Positions 18,673 to 27,673 of a DNA stretch of 64,000 bases are shown here, piece after piece. This stretch comes from an uncultured Actinomycetes bacterium (GTDB lineage: Bacteria; Actinomycetota; Actinomycetes; S36-B12; UBA10799). The stretch lies in the NCBI GenBank assembly GCA_946803585.1, contig CAMPEQ010000008.1, forward strand, positions 304,416-368,415, in the 5' to 3' direction. A program made the translations under genes and the position numbers. The stretch's first letter is position 1. Each line of letters opens with the position of its first letter. A model generated the notes under the pieces. That model was given only the letters and a program-made list of their open reading frames with translations. It did no database searches and was not told the DNA's origin.

Positions 18673-20464
18673 AGGCTGCGGCGACTGCAGCAGCGAGTTC
18701 GAGTTCTAGTCCGGTGACCGAATCGTCGTCGAGGCCTGCCTGATCCCTCCAGTTCATTGCGTCACCGTCCCCAACGCCGTCACCTAGAGCCTGAGGACGC
18801 CGCCTTCTGTACGCGGTGCCGCGTGGGCTGATCCATTCGATGATTACTCCCGGTTCTGGTGGGTCGCTGGAATGATCACTGGCTGGTACTGCCGCTGGTT
18901 CGGCTCCTGGTTCTGGTCTGGTTCCGGCGTCGCTGTTGAGACCAATGTCAGTGTCAGCTTGGGGTGGGTGGATGTGCAGGCTCCAGTTGTTGTGGGTTTT
19001 CAGCCGGTGGTGACGTCTGCAGAGGGTCAGGAGGTTGTCTGCGCTGGTGGTCCCACCGTCCACGTCGCCGGTGAACGGCTGGACGTGGTCTAGATCGCAC
19101 AGGTAAGCTGCTCGGGCGCAGCCCGGGAACTGGCAAGTCCGGTCGCGGGCCAGGATGTACTCCCGCAATGCCGCCGACGGGCTGTACGTGCTGGTGCCGT
19201 AGTCCAACAAGTGCCCGGCAACGGGGTCGGTCACCAGACGCCGCCACGTCCCGGAATCGGCGGCCAGCCGACGGGCCAGGGTGGCTGGGATCGGGCCGAA
19301 GCCTACGAGCTCGCCGGGATTGTCGGCCAGGCCAAGCAGGGTCGCGGCATCGATCACGATCTGGGTCTCCAGACGCTTTTTGCCCTGCATCGTGGGCAGC
19401 CCCGGATCCTGGGCGGCACGCTGGGCCCACGCGATCAACGCATCCGCGCGCTTATGCCCCATCGTGCGTCGATCAACACCCCCCGACCCTGAACCATCGG
19501 CATCTGCCCCACCCTCGTCAGATCCGTCTGACTCTGATTCCCCGGGCACCGCTGCGCTCGCGCTGGCAGCCGCCCCACCTCGCACTGGGACTCCCATCGT
19601 GGTGAAGCCAGCACTCGGTGGGGATTGGTTGGCGCACGCCGTCAACGCGTTCCACACCGCGATCGCGTCCGGGGCCGGCAGCAGGGCGCTGACTCGGGCC
19701 ATCACCGGGCCGTCCGCGACCATCGTCACTTCCCGACGGGCGAACTCCGCATCTAGGTCCTCGTCGGGGGTCAACGGGAACAGGCGGGTCACTGCCCGGC
19801 GCACACTGGCCCGAGTCTGAGACGGGGTTTGAGAAGCGACCCGAAACAACGCACACTCCTCGATCTGGCGGGCCTGACCCACGTCAAGACGGTCACACTC
19901 ACGAACGATCGCATTCACCTGCCCGATCGAGGCCACACCCCTCGCTAGCATCACCCGGGTCTGGGGAAGCTTGTAATACAGGTCCCGGGCCACAGTGATC
20001 CGGAACTCCGCGGCCTGCCCCGACACACGAAGCGCGGCCGCGATCTCATCACGCACCCCATCGTTGACCGCAAGCCCATGACGGCGCGATACCTCACTGC
20101 GATCAGGATCAGCGGTCTCATACTCCGGGCCCGGACCAGCCAACGCGACCATGGCATCAGCCCGAAGCGACTCCAACCACGCCGCGTGGCGATCCAACTC
20201 GCGCAGCAACTCCACCTGCTCATCCGCGGCCAACGCGAATGGATCCGTTTGAGCAACCCGCACAAACGACTCCACACACGGATCAGCTGAACCAGCCCCG
20301 ACATGCACCGTCCCGCCAGCGGCACGCCCGCCACTATCGCGAGCCGCTCCAGCACCACGATCTGCACGGCCCGCACCACCAGCACCCAGGCCACCTGCAC
20401 CGGGCGCATCAGCGACCCGATCACTGGGACCCCTGCTAGAGGGACGGCTACTCGACATACCCAA
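18671..20464 (-). CDS. DUF222/13E12-family protein with C-terminal HNH endonuclease domain
   Basis: The middle of this 597-residue protein is the DUF222 (13E12 repeat) domain common in actinobacteria. The C-terminal HNH nuclease reads REYILARDRTCQFPGCARAA, then LCDLDHVQPF, then NLLTLCRRHHRLKTHNNW: two CxxC-type zinc half-sites around the DLDH and H..N catalytic residues. The N-terminal 40 residues and a stretch near 300-340 are Gly/Ala/Ser/Asp-rich and low complexity. A perfect LexA-type box lies 14 bases upstream of the ATG, implying SOS induction. The position between rplL and rpoB is abnormal for that conserved operon, so the gene has probably been inserted. The cellular role of the family is unresolved. 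Confidence 0.88.
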   Translation of the reverse strand: MGMSSSRPSSRGPSDRVADAPGAGGLGAGGAGRADRGAGAARDSGGRAAGGTVHVGAGSADPCVESFVRVAQTDPFALAADEQVELLRELDRHAAWLESLRADAMVALAGPGPEYETADPDRSEVSRRHGLAVNDGVRDEIAAALRVSGQAAEFRITVARDLYYKLPQTRVMLARGVASIGQVNAIVRECDRLDVGQARQIEECALFRVASQTPSQTRASVRRAVTRLFPLTPDEDLDAEFARREVTMVADGPVMARVSALLPAPDAIAVWNALTACANQSPPSAGFTTMGVPVRGGAAASASAAVPGESESDGSDEGGADADGSGSGGVDRRTMGHKRADALIAWAQRAAQDPGLPTMQGKKRLETQIVIDAATLLGLADNPGELVGFGPIPATLARRLAADSGTWRRLVTDPVAGHLLDYGTSTYSPSAALREYILARDRTCQFPGCARAAYLCDLDHVQPFTGDVDGGTTSADNLLTLCRRHHRLKTHNNWSLHIHPPQADTDIGLNSDAGTRPEPGAEPAAVPASDHSSDPPEPGVIIEWISPRGTAYRRRRPQALGDGVGDGDAMNWRDQAGLDDDSVTGLELELAAAVAAA

Positions 20465-20477
20465 ACGCTACCACCTG

Positions 20478-20497
20478 ACTCGAACATACGTTCGAGT
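20478..20497. promoter_or_regulatory. LexA (SOS) box upstream of the DUF222-HNH gene
   Basis: ACTCGAACATACGTTCGAGT is a perfect 8-base inverted repeat with a 4-base spacer. Its core TCGAAC-N4-GTTCGA is identical to the actinobacterial/Bacillus LexA consensus. It sits 13-33 bases ahead of the ATG at 20464, where a repressor would block initiation. SOS boxes upstream of 13E12-family genes are reported in mycobacteria, which supports the call. Confidence 0.8.
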
Positions 20498-20534
20498 CTT
20501 TCGCCACTGCTGCAGACCTGGGCACCCAACAACA

Positions 20535-20577
20535 AGAGAGCGGCCGCGCCCAGCAATCTGGGACACGGCCGCTCTCT
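20535..20577 (-). terminator. Terminator or attenuator downstream of rplL
   Basis: Arms AGAGAGCGGCCG and CGGCCGCTCTCT form a perfect 12-bp stem. The 19-base loop itself folds by CCCAG/CTGGG. On the minus strand it is followed by TTGTTGTTG. It starts 16 bases after the rplL stop, so it would end or attenuate rplJL transcription before the HNH gene and rpoBC. Confidence 0.85.
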
Positions 20578-20592
20578 AGGCGGAAGTCAGTA

Positions 20593-20979
20593 CTACTTGA
20601 CTGACACCTTGGCACCGGCAGCCTCGAGGGCTTCCTTTGCCTTGTCTGCAGCTTCTTTGTTGACCTTCTCGACAACGGCCTTCGGCGCGCTCTCGACAAG
20701 CTCCTTGGCCTCTCCGAGTCCCAGGCTGGTGAGCGCACGGACCTCTTTGATGACCTGGATCTTCTTGGCGCCGACCTCTTCGAGGACAACGTCGAACTCG
20801 TCTTGCTCGGCAGCAGCTTCTTCGCCGCCTCCGGCAGGAGCTCCGGCAGCCGCAACTGCGACTGGCGCAGCGGCGGTTACGTTGAAGACCTCTTCGAACT
20901 GGCTAACGAACTCCGAGAGCTCGATGAGCGTCATTTCTTTGAAAGCGTCGAGCAGTTCGTCTGTTGACAGCTTCGCCAT
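20593..20979 (-). CDS. rplL: 50S ribosomal protein L7/L12
   Basis: Multimeric stalk protein of the large ribosomal subunit that recruits translation GTPases. All 128 residues are typical: the N-terminal L10-binding and dimerisation helices ([20 protein letters not shown]), an Ala/Gly-rich hinge near 52-65, and the C-terminal factor-binding domain ([20 protein letters not shown] ... [10 protein letters not shown]). It is followed by a strong hairpin terminator and preceded by rplJ across 91 bases. Confidence 0.98.
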   Translation of the reverse strand: MAKLSTDELLDAFKEMTLIELSEFVSQFEEVFNVTAAAPVAVAAAGAPAGGGEEAAAEQDEFDVVLEEVGAKKIQVIKEVRALTSLGLGEAKELVESAPKAVVEKVNKEAADKAKEALEAAGAKVSVK

Positions 20980-21070
20980 GATTGGCGTCCTTTCTTAATG
21001 CTCCGGACTTTGCTAAGTCTGATCCGTTGCGGTGGTTAGTGATATTGGTCTAGCTGGTCGTGCTGGTGTT

Positions 21071-21709
21071 CTAGCTCTCGTCGGCTGCTTCGGCTGATGC
21101 CTCTGCGGGTGCCTCATCGGTTGCTGGTGCTTCTGCCTCGGCGGTCGCTTCCTCGACAGCGGCCGGAGCCTCTGCTGCTGGGGTAGCGGGGCCTTCGGCC
21201 TCGACCTTGGCGCGCAAGGCGTCCACGGTGCGGGCTGCTTGGGATAGCGGCGCTGCGAACAGCGACACGGCCCCTTGTAGCGAAGCGTTCATTGCGCCAG
21301 CGAACTTGGCCAGCAGAACCTCGCGGGATTCCAGCTCAGCGAGCTTGGAAACATCGGCTGCAGAGATGGCATTGCCATCCATGTAGCCGCCCTTGATGAT
21401 CAACGCGGGGTTTTCCTTCGCGAAGGTCTTGAGGCCCTTTGCTGCGACGACAATGTCGCCCTCGACGAACGCCAGTGCACTCGGACCAACGAGTAGATCG
21501 TCAATCCCCTCGATCCCAGCCTCTTTGGCTGCAATCTTGGTGAGAGTGTTCTTCACAACGGCATACGTTGAGCCTTCACCCAGGGAACGGCGAAGTTCCT
21601 TGAGCTGAGCAACGCTGAGTCCACGGTAATCAGTGAGCACCGTGGCCGATGATGACGTGAACCGATCGGCGAGCTCGGCGACTGTTGCCGCCTTATCTGG
21701 CCGCGCCAT
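21071..21709 (-). CDS. rplJ: 50S ribosomal protein L10
   Basis: L10 forms the base of the L7/L12 stalk and, in complex with L12, represses its own mRNA. ATG 21709 ([17 protein letters not shown]) with GGAAGGAGAACC immediately upstream is the start; the longer open frame upstream lies in the leader. The product has 212 residues. The core ends near residue 165. It is followed by an Ala/Glu/Pro-rich acidic tail of about 45 residues, longer than in typical L10. The 5' region folds as an L10-type leader. Confidence 0.96.
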   Translation of the reverse strand: MARPDKAATVAELADRFTSSSATVLTDYRGLSVAQLKELRRSLGEGSTYAVVKNTLTKIAAKEAGIEGIDDLLVGPSALAFVEGDIVVAAKGLKTFAKENPALIIKGGYMDGNAISAADVSKLAELESREVLLAKFAGAMNASLQGAVSLFAAPLSQAARTVDALRAKVEAEGPATPAAEAPAAVEEATAEAEAPATDEAPAEASAEAADES

Positions 21710-21725
21710 GGTTCTCCTTCCACTT

Positions 21726-21935
21726 ACTGTTTTCCGGTCTGATGAAGGCAAACAAAAACCCGAAACGCAGGAGCGCTTCGGGTTGAATGGCAACCTCCGA
21801 TTTCTCGGGCGGTCGTCGACTACCACTTGCTCACCTGCGCTGGCGTCCTTGTGGACCTTCGCTCTGGGTAGTTTCGCGCTTCTAGACGCTGACTAATCCA
21901 GAGACCGGCGGTCTTTGGTTCGTGGGAAAGCGTAC
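21726..21935 (-). promoter_or_regulatory. L10 (rplJ) leader with intrinsic hairpin
   Basis: The 339 bases between rplA and rplJ contain several structured elements. Read on the minus strand they are: a short AGACC/GGTCT hairpin at 21902-21914; a central part with CGCAGGTGAGCA, a sequence common in actinobacterial rplJ leaders; and a strong hairpin AACCCGAA/TTCGGGTT at 21757-21784 followed by TTTGTTT. The last looks like an attenuator terminator. This arrangement fits autoregulation by the L10-L12 complex. The remaining part (21936-22048) shows nothing I can assign beyond possible promoter sequence. Confidence 0.7.
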
Positions 21936-22048
21936 ACGCCCTGGTAGCCGCACCTAGTGGCGAGGCTAACCAGAGTCGAGCGCGCGATCTCACGATTGTT
22001 CGGTTTCGTGCTTGCTGAACTTGCTGGTCGTGCGTCTTTGGGGTCTAA

Positions 22049-22753
22049 CTAGGAACCTGCGCCTACGCGAGTCACCGATGGATCAACCGGGATACCGGGG
22101 CCCATCGTGGTCGAGACGATCACCTTGCGAAGGTAGGTTCCCTTGGCGCTTGATGGCTTCAACCGCAGGACCTCATCGAGGGCCGCAGCATAGTTCTCGA
22201 TCAGCTTGTCGGCGTCGAATGAGGACTTGCCAATAACGAAGTTGAGGTTCGAGTGCTTATCGACGCGGAACTCGATCTTTCCACCCTTGATGTCTTCGAC
22301 AGCCTTAGCGACGTTCGGGGTAACCGTTCCGGTGCGGGGGTTCGGCATCAAACCACGGGGCCCGAGGACCTTACCGAGCTGACCAACCTTGCCCATCAGC
22401 TCGGGAGCCGCGACGACGGCGTCGAAGTCGATCCATCCACCCTTGACCTTGTCGATGAGCTCATCGGCGCCAACGTAGTCTGCGCCAGCCTCGGTCGCCG
22501 CATCTGCCTTGTCGCCGGTAGCAAAGACCAAAACGCGCTTGGTCTTTCCGGTGCCGTGGGGCAGGTTGACGGTTCCGCGAACCATCTGATCGGACTTGCG
22601 TGGGTCAACGCCCAAGCGCATCGAAACCTCGACGGTGGAGTCGAACTTCGCTGGATTCGTGTCCTTGACCAGCGTCAGTGCCTCGGTCGGGTTGTAGAGC
22701 TCGTCCTCGCGGATCTTGCCGAGTGCGTCCTTGTATGCCTTACTGCGTGCCAT
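22049..22753 (-). CDS. rplA: 50S ribosomal protein L1
   Basis: Large-subunit protein that forms the L1 stalk and helps release E-site tRNA. Start ATG 22753 ([20 protein letters not shown]) is chosen because GAAGGGAAA precedes it and it matches the family start; a further ATG at 22768 is in frame but less likely. The 234-residue product contains the signature region [26 protein letters not shown]. It follows rplK in the standard order. Confidence 0.97.
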   Translation of the reverse strand: MARSKAYKDALGKIREDELYNPTEALTLVKDTNPAKFDSTVEVSMRLGVDPRKSDQMVRGTVNLPHGTGKTKRVLVFATGDKADAATEAGADYVGADELIDKVKGGWIDFDAVVAAPELMGKVGQLGKVLGPRGLMPNPRTGTVTPNVAKAVEDIKGGKIEFRVDKHSNLNFVIGKSSFDADKLIENYAAALDEVLRLKPSSAKGTYLRKVIVSTTMGPGIPVDPSVTRVGAGS

Positions 22754-22850
22754 GTGCTTTCCCTTCAACTAGCCAACCACGCGACTTGCGGGTTGGTTGT
22801 GGTGTGGACCGGGACGGCCCTCCCACATCATGCGTACTTTCGAGTTCGAA

Positions 22851-23279
22851 CTACTTAACTGTGATGCCCATCGAGCGCGCCGTGCCTTCGATGATCTTCA
22901 TCGCAGCATCGATGTCGTTAGCGTTGAGATCAACCTGCTTGGTCTCCGCAATCTCCTTGACCTGCGCCTTCGAAATCGAAGCAACCGTCTTCAACGGGTT
23001 GCCTGAGCCCTTGGGAACTCCAGCAGCCTTGAGAATGAGCTTGGCAGCTGGAGGCGTCTTGGTGATGAATGAGAACGAGCGATCCTCGTAGACAGTGATC
23101 TCAACCGGAACGACCTGCCCACGTTGGCTCTCAGTCGCGGCGTTGTAGGCCTTGCAGAACTCCATGATGTTGACGCCGTGCTGACCTAGCGCGGGTCCAA
23201 CTGGCGGGGCGGGGTTTGCCGCTCCGGCCTGGATCTGCAGCTTGATGAGGCCCGCGACCTTCTTCTTCTTTGGTGCCAT
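22851..23279 (-). CDS. rplK: 50S ribosomal protein L11
   Basis: Component of the GTPase-associated centre; binds 23S rRNA together with the L10 stalk and is the thiostrepton target region. The 142-residue product begins [20 protein letters not shown] and has the proline-rich segment [20 protein letters not shown], with the rRNA-binding C-terminal domain ([20 protein letters not shown]) intact. It lies between nusG and rplA in the usual order. Confidence 0.98.
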   Translation of the reverse strand: MAPKKKKVAGLIKLQIQAGAANPAPPVGPALGQHGVNIMEFCKAYNAATESQRGQVVPVEITVYEDRSFSFITKTPPAAKLILKAAGVPKGSGNPLKTVASISKAQVKEIAETKQVDLNANDIDAAMKIIEGTARSMGITVK

Positions 23280-23389
23280 GACGTGCGTGTCCTGTCCTTA
23301 GTTCACTTACAAGTCGCGACCGGTTGGCCCGACTCCTTCGATAAGTCTGTGTTCATTAAGTATGTGCGATGCGAAATATCGTCGTGCGA

Positions 23390-24433
23390 CTAGTTCTTCT
23401 GGATCTGGTTGAAGCCGAGTTCCACCGGAGTCTCGCGACCGAAAATCTCGACAAGGCCGGTGATCTTCTGAGCATCAACGTTGATTTCCGAAATTGTCGC
23501 ATGCAAGGTGGCAAATGGTCCATCGATGACTGTCACAGAATCGCCGATTGAGACGTCAATCTCAGCTGCCGGTGCCTTCGCCGTCTCGGTGCCCTGCTCG
23601 CCTGTCGAGGTATCGACCGCTGGTGCTTCCGGCTCGGGCGCGAGGATCTTAACTACCTCGTCCTCAGTCAGTGGCGACGGCTCGTAGGCATTTCCGACGA
23701 ATCCGGTGACACCAGGCGTGTGACGAACTGCGCCCCACGATTCGTCCGTTAGCTCCATGCAGACCAGCACGTAACCGGGGAAGCGATTGCGAGTGACGAC
23801 TTTACGCTGTCCCTGCTTAATCTCAACAACTTCTTCGGTTGGGACCTCGACCTGGAAGATGTAGTCCTCCATACCGAGTGCCTTGGTGCGACCCTCGATG
23901 TTTGCGCGAACCTTGTTCTCGTATCCAGCGTAGGAGTGGATGACGTACCACTCACCGGGGGCGCTACGGACTACCTCCCGGAACTCAGCTACTGGATCAA
24001 CTGGTGCGTCCTCGAGGATCTCTTCTGCTTCAGCGACGACATCTTCTTCCGCTGCTTCCTCGGCCTCGACAGCCTCGATGATCTCAACCGCGGCCTCTTC
24101 GATGGCTTCCTCGGCCGCGACGCCCTCAGCGACTACCTCGTCGACGACCTCTGCGAGTTCCTCTTCGATGATTGCCTCGGCCACAACTGCGGAGGCCACC
24201 GCCGCCGCTGCTGTCTCGTCGTCTGGAGCATCTGCGAGTTCTTGGGCCAACTCCGCCTCAATGACGGCTTCGGCTGCCCCTGCCTCAGCGACCGCCTCGA
24301 GCACGGTTTCTTCCACAACCGCCTCGATGATCTCCTCGGCGATGACTACATCCTCGGCAACCTCCGCGATGATTTCTGCTGTCTCATCGGAGTCGCCGGA
24401 CTCGTTCGGCTCATTGGTGTTCTGGTCGGACAC
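23390..24433 (-). CDS. nusG: Transcription termination/antitermination protein NusG with long acidic N-terminal extension
   Basis: NusG binds RNA polymerase and couples it to Rho or the ribosome. The NGN domain starts near residue 160 ([20 protein letters not shown]) and includes [14 protein letters not shown] and [10 protein letters not shown]. The KOW domain follows (ISIGDSV-like: [20 protein letters not shown]) and ends [12 protein letters not shown]. What is odd is the first ~155 residues, an almost uninterrupted Glu/Ala/Val/Ile low-complexity region, making the protein 347 residues long. Actinobacterial NusG proteins often have acidic extensions, but this is at the long end. Function of the extension is unknown. 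Confidence 0.96.
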   Translation of the reverse strand: MSDQNTNEPNESGDSDETAEIIAEVAEDVVIAEEIIEAVVEETVLEAVAEAGAAEAVIEAELAQELADAPDDETAAAAVASAVVAEAIIEEELAEVVDEVVAEGVAAEEAIEEAAVEIIEAVEAEEAAEEDVVAEAEEILEDAPVDPVAEFREVVRSAPGEWYVIHSYAGYENKVRANIEGRTKALGMEDYIFQVEVPTEEVVEIKQGQRKVVTRNRFPGYVLVCMELTDESWGAVRHTPGVTGFVGNAYEPSPLTEDEVVKILAPEPEAPAVDTSTGEQGTETAKAPAAEIDVSIGDSVTVIDGPFATLHATISEINVDAQKITGLVEIFGRETPVELGFNQIQKN

Positions 24434-24494
24434 GTTAGTCCTCGCTCATCAGTTTGTAGGTGGTTATTTGCCGGGCGGTCGGTGTCATCAGCGG

Positions 24495-24884
24495 CTACGA
24501 CCTTCCGAATACGAAAAGTACGCCGCGGGTGAAGATGAAGTCCAGGACGCCGATGTACGCACCGACGATGAGCACGAACACGAGAACGATCCACGTGTAA
24601 GTGATCAGCTCCTTGCGGGTCGGCCAGATGACCTTGCGGAGTTCGGCGACGACTTGCCGAATGAATAACGCCAGCCGCGCAAACATCCCCTTGTACTCGC
24701 CGGCCTCTTTCTGACGCTGCTTCTCGGCCTTTTTTGCTTCTTTATCTTCCTTGAGTCTGGCCTTCTCGAGTTCGCGCTCTTCCTTGCGCTCAGCTCGGGC
24801 CAAGGCGCGCGGCGAGACGACTTCTTCTTCGTCTACGTCGGGCTCATTGTCCGGTTGTTTACCGGACTCGTCGCCGTCGCTCAC
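24495..24884 (-). CDS. secE: Preprotein translocase subunit SecE
   Basis: SecE clamps SecY in the Sec translocon. The frame is open from 25025, but that would run through tRNA-Trp. GTG 24884, preceded by GGAGG five bases away, is therefore preferred, giving 129 residues. The N-terminal two thirds is charged (acidic, then Lys/Glu-rich coiled coil). The conserved amphipathic helix QVVAELRKVIWPTRKELITY is followed by one transmembrane segment (IVLVFVLIVGAYIGVLDFIF). secE-nusG-rplK is the standard bacterial order. Confidence 0.95.
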   Translation of the reverse strand: MSDGDESGKQPDNEPDVDEEEVVSPRALARAERKEERELEKARLKEDKEAKKAEKQRQKEAGEYKGMFARLALFIRQVVAELRKVIWPTRKELITYTWIVLVFVLIVGAYIGVLDFIFTRGVLFVFGRS

Positions 24885-24939
24885 GCATACCTCCACTCGT
24901 TCTCGCATCATCCGCACGACCGATTTGCTCGGCCGAGTC

Positions 24940-25015
24940 TGGCAGGGCAGGAGGGACTTGAACCCCCAACCGACGGTTTTGGAGACCGTTACTCTACCAA
25001 TTGAGCTACTGCCCT
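24940..25015 (-). tRNA. trnW: tRNA-Trp (anticodon CCA)
   Basis: The minus strand folds as a full cloverleaf: acceptor AGGGCAG/CTGCCCT, anticodon stem ACGGT/ACCGT with loop CTCCAAA (anticodon CCA), and a T-arm with GGTTCAAGTCC. The 3' CCA is encoded (24940-24942). It lies directly upstream of secE, the usual actinobacterial arrangement. The 25016-25263 gap beyond it must hold its promoter and that of aspC. Confidence 0.97.
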
Positions 25016-25263
25016 TTGGGGACAAAATCTAGAACGAGCAGGCACGGCTTCGCCGGCGAAAACAGGCTTTCCTGCCCCGCCGGTAGATGTTGCTGTAAAG
25101 CCATACGAACATCGAGCTAGGTGAGATGCCACCAATAGAACGGTCAGTCTACGACAAAGGCCCCAGTGAGGTACGCCTGCGGGTGGGCCAGTAGCCAAAC
25201 ATTCTCGCCACTCGGTTTTGATTTGGGGGTTTATCCGGTCGAAAAGTACGGAATGATGGGTCC

Positions 25264-26469
25264 ATGAGCTTCCCGCGGATCTCCGCTCGCATCGGATCAA
25301 TCAGTGAATCAGCGACCCTGGCAGTCGATGCCAAGGCCAAGGCCCTCAAGGCAGCCGGTCGCCCTGTCATCGGATTCGGTGCAGGCGAACCTGACTTCCC
25401 TACGCCGGACTACATCGTCGAGGCAGCTGCAGCGGCCTGCCACGAGCCCAAGTGGCATCGATATACCCCCGCCGGTGGTTTGCCGATCCTGAAGGAAGCG
25501 ATCGCGACAAAGACCCTGCGCGATTCCAGCTATGAGGTCGCCCCAAACCAAGTACTAGTTACCAACGGCGGCAAGCAAGCGCTCTACAACGCCTTCGCAA
25601 CTCTGCTGGATCCAGGCGACGAGGTTCTTCTACCTGCGCCGTACTGGACCACCTACCCAGAATCGATTCGCCTAGCCGGCGGAGTTCCGGTCATTGTTGA
25701 GACCGACGAGTCCACCGGCTATCTAGCAACCATCGAGCAACTCGAGGCAGCGCGCACCGACCGAACCAAGATGCTCGTCTTTGTCTCACCATCGAACCCA
25801 ACTGGCGCGGTGTATCCACCTGAGCAGGTAAAGGCGATCGGCGAATGGGCTGATTCGCACGGAATGTGGGTTGTCACCGACGAGATCTACGAGCACCTTG
25901 TCTATGGCGGCACCGAGTTCAGCTCGATGCCCGCACTCGTGCCATCACTTGCCGACCGTTGTGTCGTCGTCAACGGCGTAGCCAAGACCTACGCGATGAC
26001 GGGCTGGCGAGTGGGTTGGATGCTTGGACCAGCCGATGTAGTGAAAGCCGCAACGAACTTGCAGTCCCACGCGACCTCCAATGTGGCGAACGTGTCGCAA
26101 ATTGCTGCCCTTGCCGCCGTCAGTGGAGACCTCACCGCAGTAGACGAGATGCGGCTGGCATTCGATCGACGCCGACTGCGGATCGTGGAGATGCTCAATG
26201 CGATCGAGGGAGTCCACTGTCCTGAACCGCACGGCGCTTTCTATGCCTATCCGAGTGTCAAGCAACTACTCGGAAAGCAACTACGTGGTCGCACCCTTGA
26301 GTCCTCCGTAGATCTAGCTGCGGCTCTACTCGATGAGGCTGAGGTTGCGGTCGTGCCGGGCGAGGCGTTCGGAACCAACGGTTACCTACGACTCTCCTAC
26401 GCTCTGAGCGACGATGACCTTGAGACCGGCGTCGGGCGAATCGCGGCGCTCCTGTCCGAGGTTCAATAG
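25264..26469 (+). CDS. aspC: Pyridoxal-phosphate aminotransferase, aspartate aminotransferase-like
   Basis: Class I/II aminotransferase of 401 residues that interconverts aspartate and oxaloacetate with glutamate/2-oxoglutarate. Motifs: [13 protein letters not shown] near 36, [20 protein letters not shown] near 100, [10 protein letters not shown] near 175, [10 protein letters not shown] near 203, and the PLP-lysine region [19 protein letters not shown] near 240. The fold-type and the EPDFPTP start fit subgroup Ib AspAT. A prephenate- or aromatic-specific relative cannot be excluded. Its position next to secE/tRNA-Trp and murB is conserved in actinobacteria. Confidence 0.92.
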   Translation: MSFPRISARIGSISESATLAVDAKAKALKAAGRPVIGFGAGEPDFPTPDYIVEAAAAACHEPKWHRYTPAGGLPILKEAIATKTLRDSSYEVAPNQVLVTNGGKQALYNAFATLLDPGDEVLLPAPYWTTYPESIRLAGGVPVIVETDESTGYLATIEQLEAARTDRTKMLVFVSPSNPTGAVYPPEQVKAIGEWADSHGMWVVTDEIYEHLVYGGTEFSSMPALVPSLADRCVVVNGVAKTYAMTGWRVGWMLGPADVVKAATNLQSHATSNVANVSQIAALAAVSGDLTAVDEMRLAFDRRRLRIVEMLNAIEGVHCPEPHGAFYAYPSVKQLLGKQLRGRTLESSVDLAAALLDEAEVAVVPGEAFGTNGYLRLSYALSDDDLETGVGRIAALLSEVQ

Positions 26470-26487
26470 CCCGACAGTGAGCCCACC

Positions 26488-26579
26488 GGTTAGCCCACCG
26501 AGCTACTGCCTTGGTGGCTAACCCAACAGCAACAGGTTGGTGGGAAATCGTCGCGAGGCGACCAGAATCCACCAACCTG
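26488..26579. terminator. Two convergent hairpins between aspC and murB
   Basis: The first hairpin (26488-26523) pairs GGTTAGCCcACC with GGTGGCTAACC, with one bulged base. The second (26533-26579) has perfect arms CAGGTTGGTGG/CCACCAACCTG and a nested GTCGC/GCGAC stem in its loop. Both lie between the convergent gene ends and may terminate transcription from either side. Confidence 0.75.
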
Positions 26580-26608
26580 GCACCTATCTGGGACGTCGCG
26601 CGAAGGCG

Positions 26609-27661
26609 CTAGTCCAGAGCGCAGTTGATGAGGCGTGGCTCGGGCTCTAACTCCAGACCGAAGCGGTCCAGTACACCGTGACGAATGGACGATGCGAGCT
26701 CCACGATATCCACCGCCCGCGCGTTGCCACGATTCGTCAGCGCCAACGTGTGCTTGGTGGATGTGCTGGCGCGAGCGTCCGGCCGGACCTGATATCCCTT
26801 CGGAAATCCCGCGTTGTCGATCAGCCACGCCGCGCTCAGTTTGACTTTGCCATCGGCCGTTGGCCACCGCGGAGCATCGGTTGGGATGGCTGCCGCTGCG
26901 GATTCCGTAACGATTGGATTCGTGAAGAAGGAACCTACGCTCCACGTGTCATAGTCGTCGATATCAACCACCATGCCCTTACTACGCCGGACCGCTAGCA
27001 CGCCACGGCGGACATCCTCTAGCGCAGCACAGTCCCCTGGCCCAATCCGCAATTGCTTGGCTAGGTCGGCGTACTCGATGGGCACCGAGGTGGCGCGCCG
27101 CTCAAGGCGCAGAGTTACCCGGAGAATGAGCCAGCGGTCCAACGCGCGCTTGAAGATAGAGGTTCGGTAGCCGAACTCGCAGTCATCGGCGGAAAACTTG
27201 CGGCGCTTGTTCTCGAGTCGGTCGTATACCTCTACCGACTCGATACTCTGGGCGACTTCGTTCCCGTACGCCCCGACATTTTGGATCGGTGTCGCACCGA
27301 CCGAGCCAGGAATCCCGGACAAGGTCTCGACTCCGGAATAAGAATCCACTGCCATTTGCGCGACGAGGCGATCCCAGCTTTCCCCTGCACCTGCAGTGAC
27401 CAGGACCGCGTATCCAGTACCGTCCGTTGCCTTCTCGACCGTGATACCGCTGGTCGACACCTTAACGACAGTTCCCGCGAACCCGTCGTCGCCGATAACA
27501 AGGTTGCTGCCGCCAGCGATCAGCAACACCGGCTCGCCGCGCTCATCGCATTCACCAACGACGGCAACCAACTCGTCGTCGCTGGTGACCTCAACGAATC
27601 GCGTTGCGGGTCCACCGATCCGCAGTGTTGTCCACGAGCCCAACCGCTGCTTCGCGCTCAA
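26609..27661 (-). CDS. murB: UDP-N-acetylenolpyruvoylglucosamine reductase
   Basis: FAD-dependent enzyme that reduces UDP-GlcNAc-enolpyruvate to UDP-MurNAc in peptidoglycan synthesis. The 350 residues show TTLRIGGPATRFVEVTSDDE at the start, the FAD-binding LIAGGSNLVIGDDGFAG near 46, GIPGSVGATPIQNVGAYGNE near 120, and the late motif AAWLIDNAGFPKGYQ. Only a TTG start (27661) fits, because a TAG closes the frame upstream. The gene lies 12 bases after the HadB-like gene in the same direction, an arrangement seen in other actinobacteria. Confidence 0.95.
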   Translation of the reverse strand: MSAKQRLGSWTTLRIGGPATRFVEVTSDDELVAVVGECDERGEPVLLIAGGSNLVIGDDGFAGTVVKVSTSGITVEKATDGTGYAVLVTAGAGESWDRLVAQMAVDSYSGVETLSGIPGSVGATPIQNVGAYGNEVAQSIESVEVYDRLENKRRKFSADDCEFGYRTSIFKRALDRWLILRVTLRLERRATSVPIEYADLAKQLRIGPGDCAALEDVRRGVLAVRRSKGMVVDIDDYDTWSVGSFFTNPIVTESAAAAIPTDAPRWPTADGKVKLSAAWLIDNAGFPKGYQVRPDARASTSTKHTLALTNRGNARAVDIVELASSIRHGVLDRFGLELEPEPRLINCALD

Positions 27662-27673
27662 AGCTGTGAGGCC

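Noticed and set aside
19168..19820. Plus-strand frames over the HNH gene
   Set aside because: Opposite-strand shadows of a GC-rich gene; no family motif.
20303..20998. 231-codon plus-strand frame over rplL and the HNH gene start
   Set aside because: Antisense shadow of rplL, with Ser/Thr/Ala bias and no start signal.
23940..24668. Ser/Thr/Ala-rich plus-strand frame over nusG
   Set aside because: Mirror of the NusG acidic low-complexity region, not a gene.
24885..25025. Extended SecE N-terminus through the tRNA-Trp gene
   Set aside because: The tRNA fold is complete, and GTG 24884 has a proper Shine-Dalgarno.
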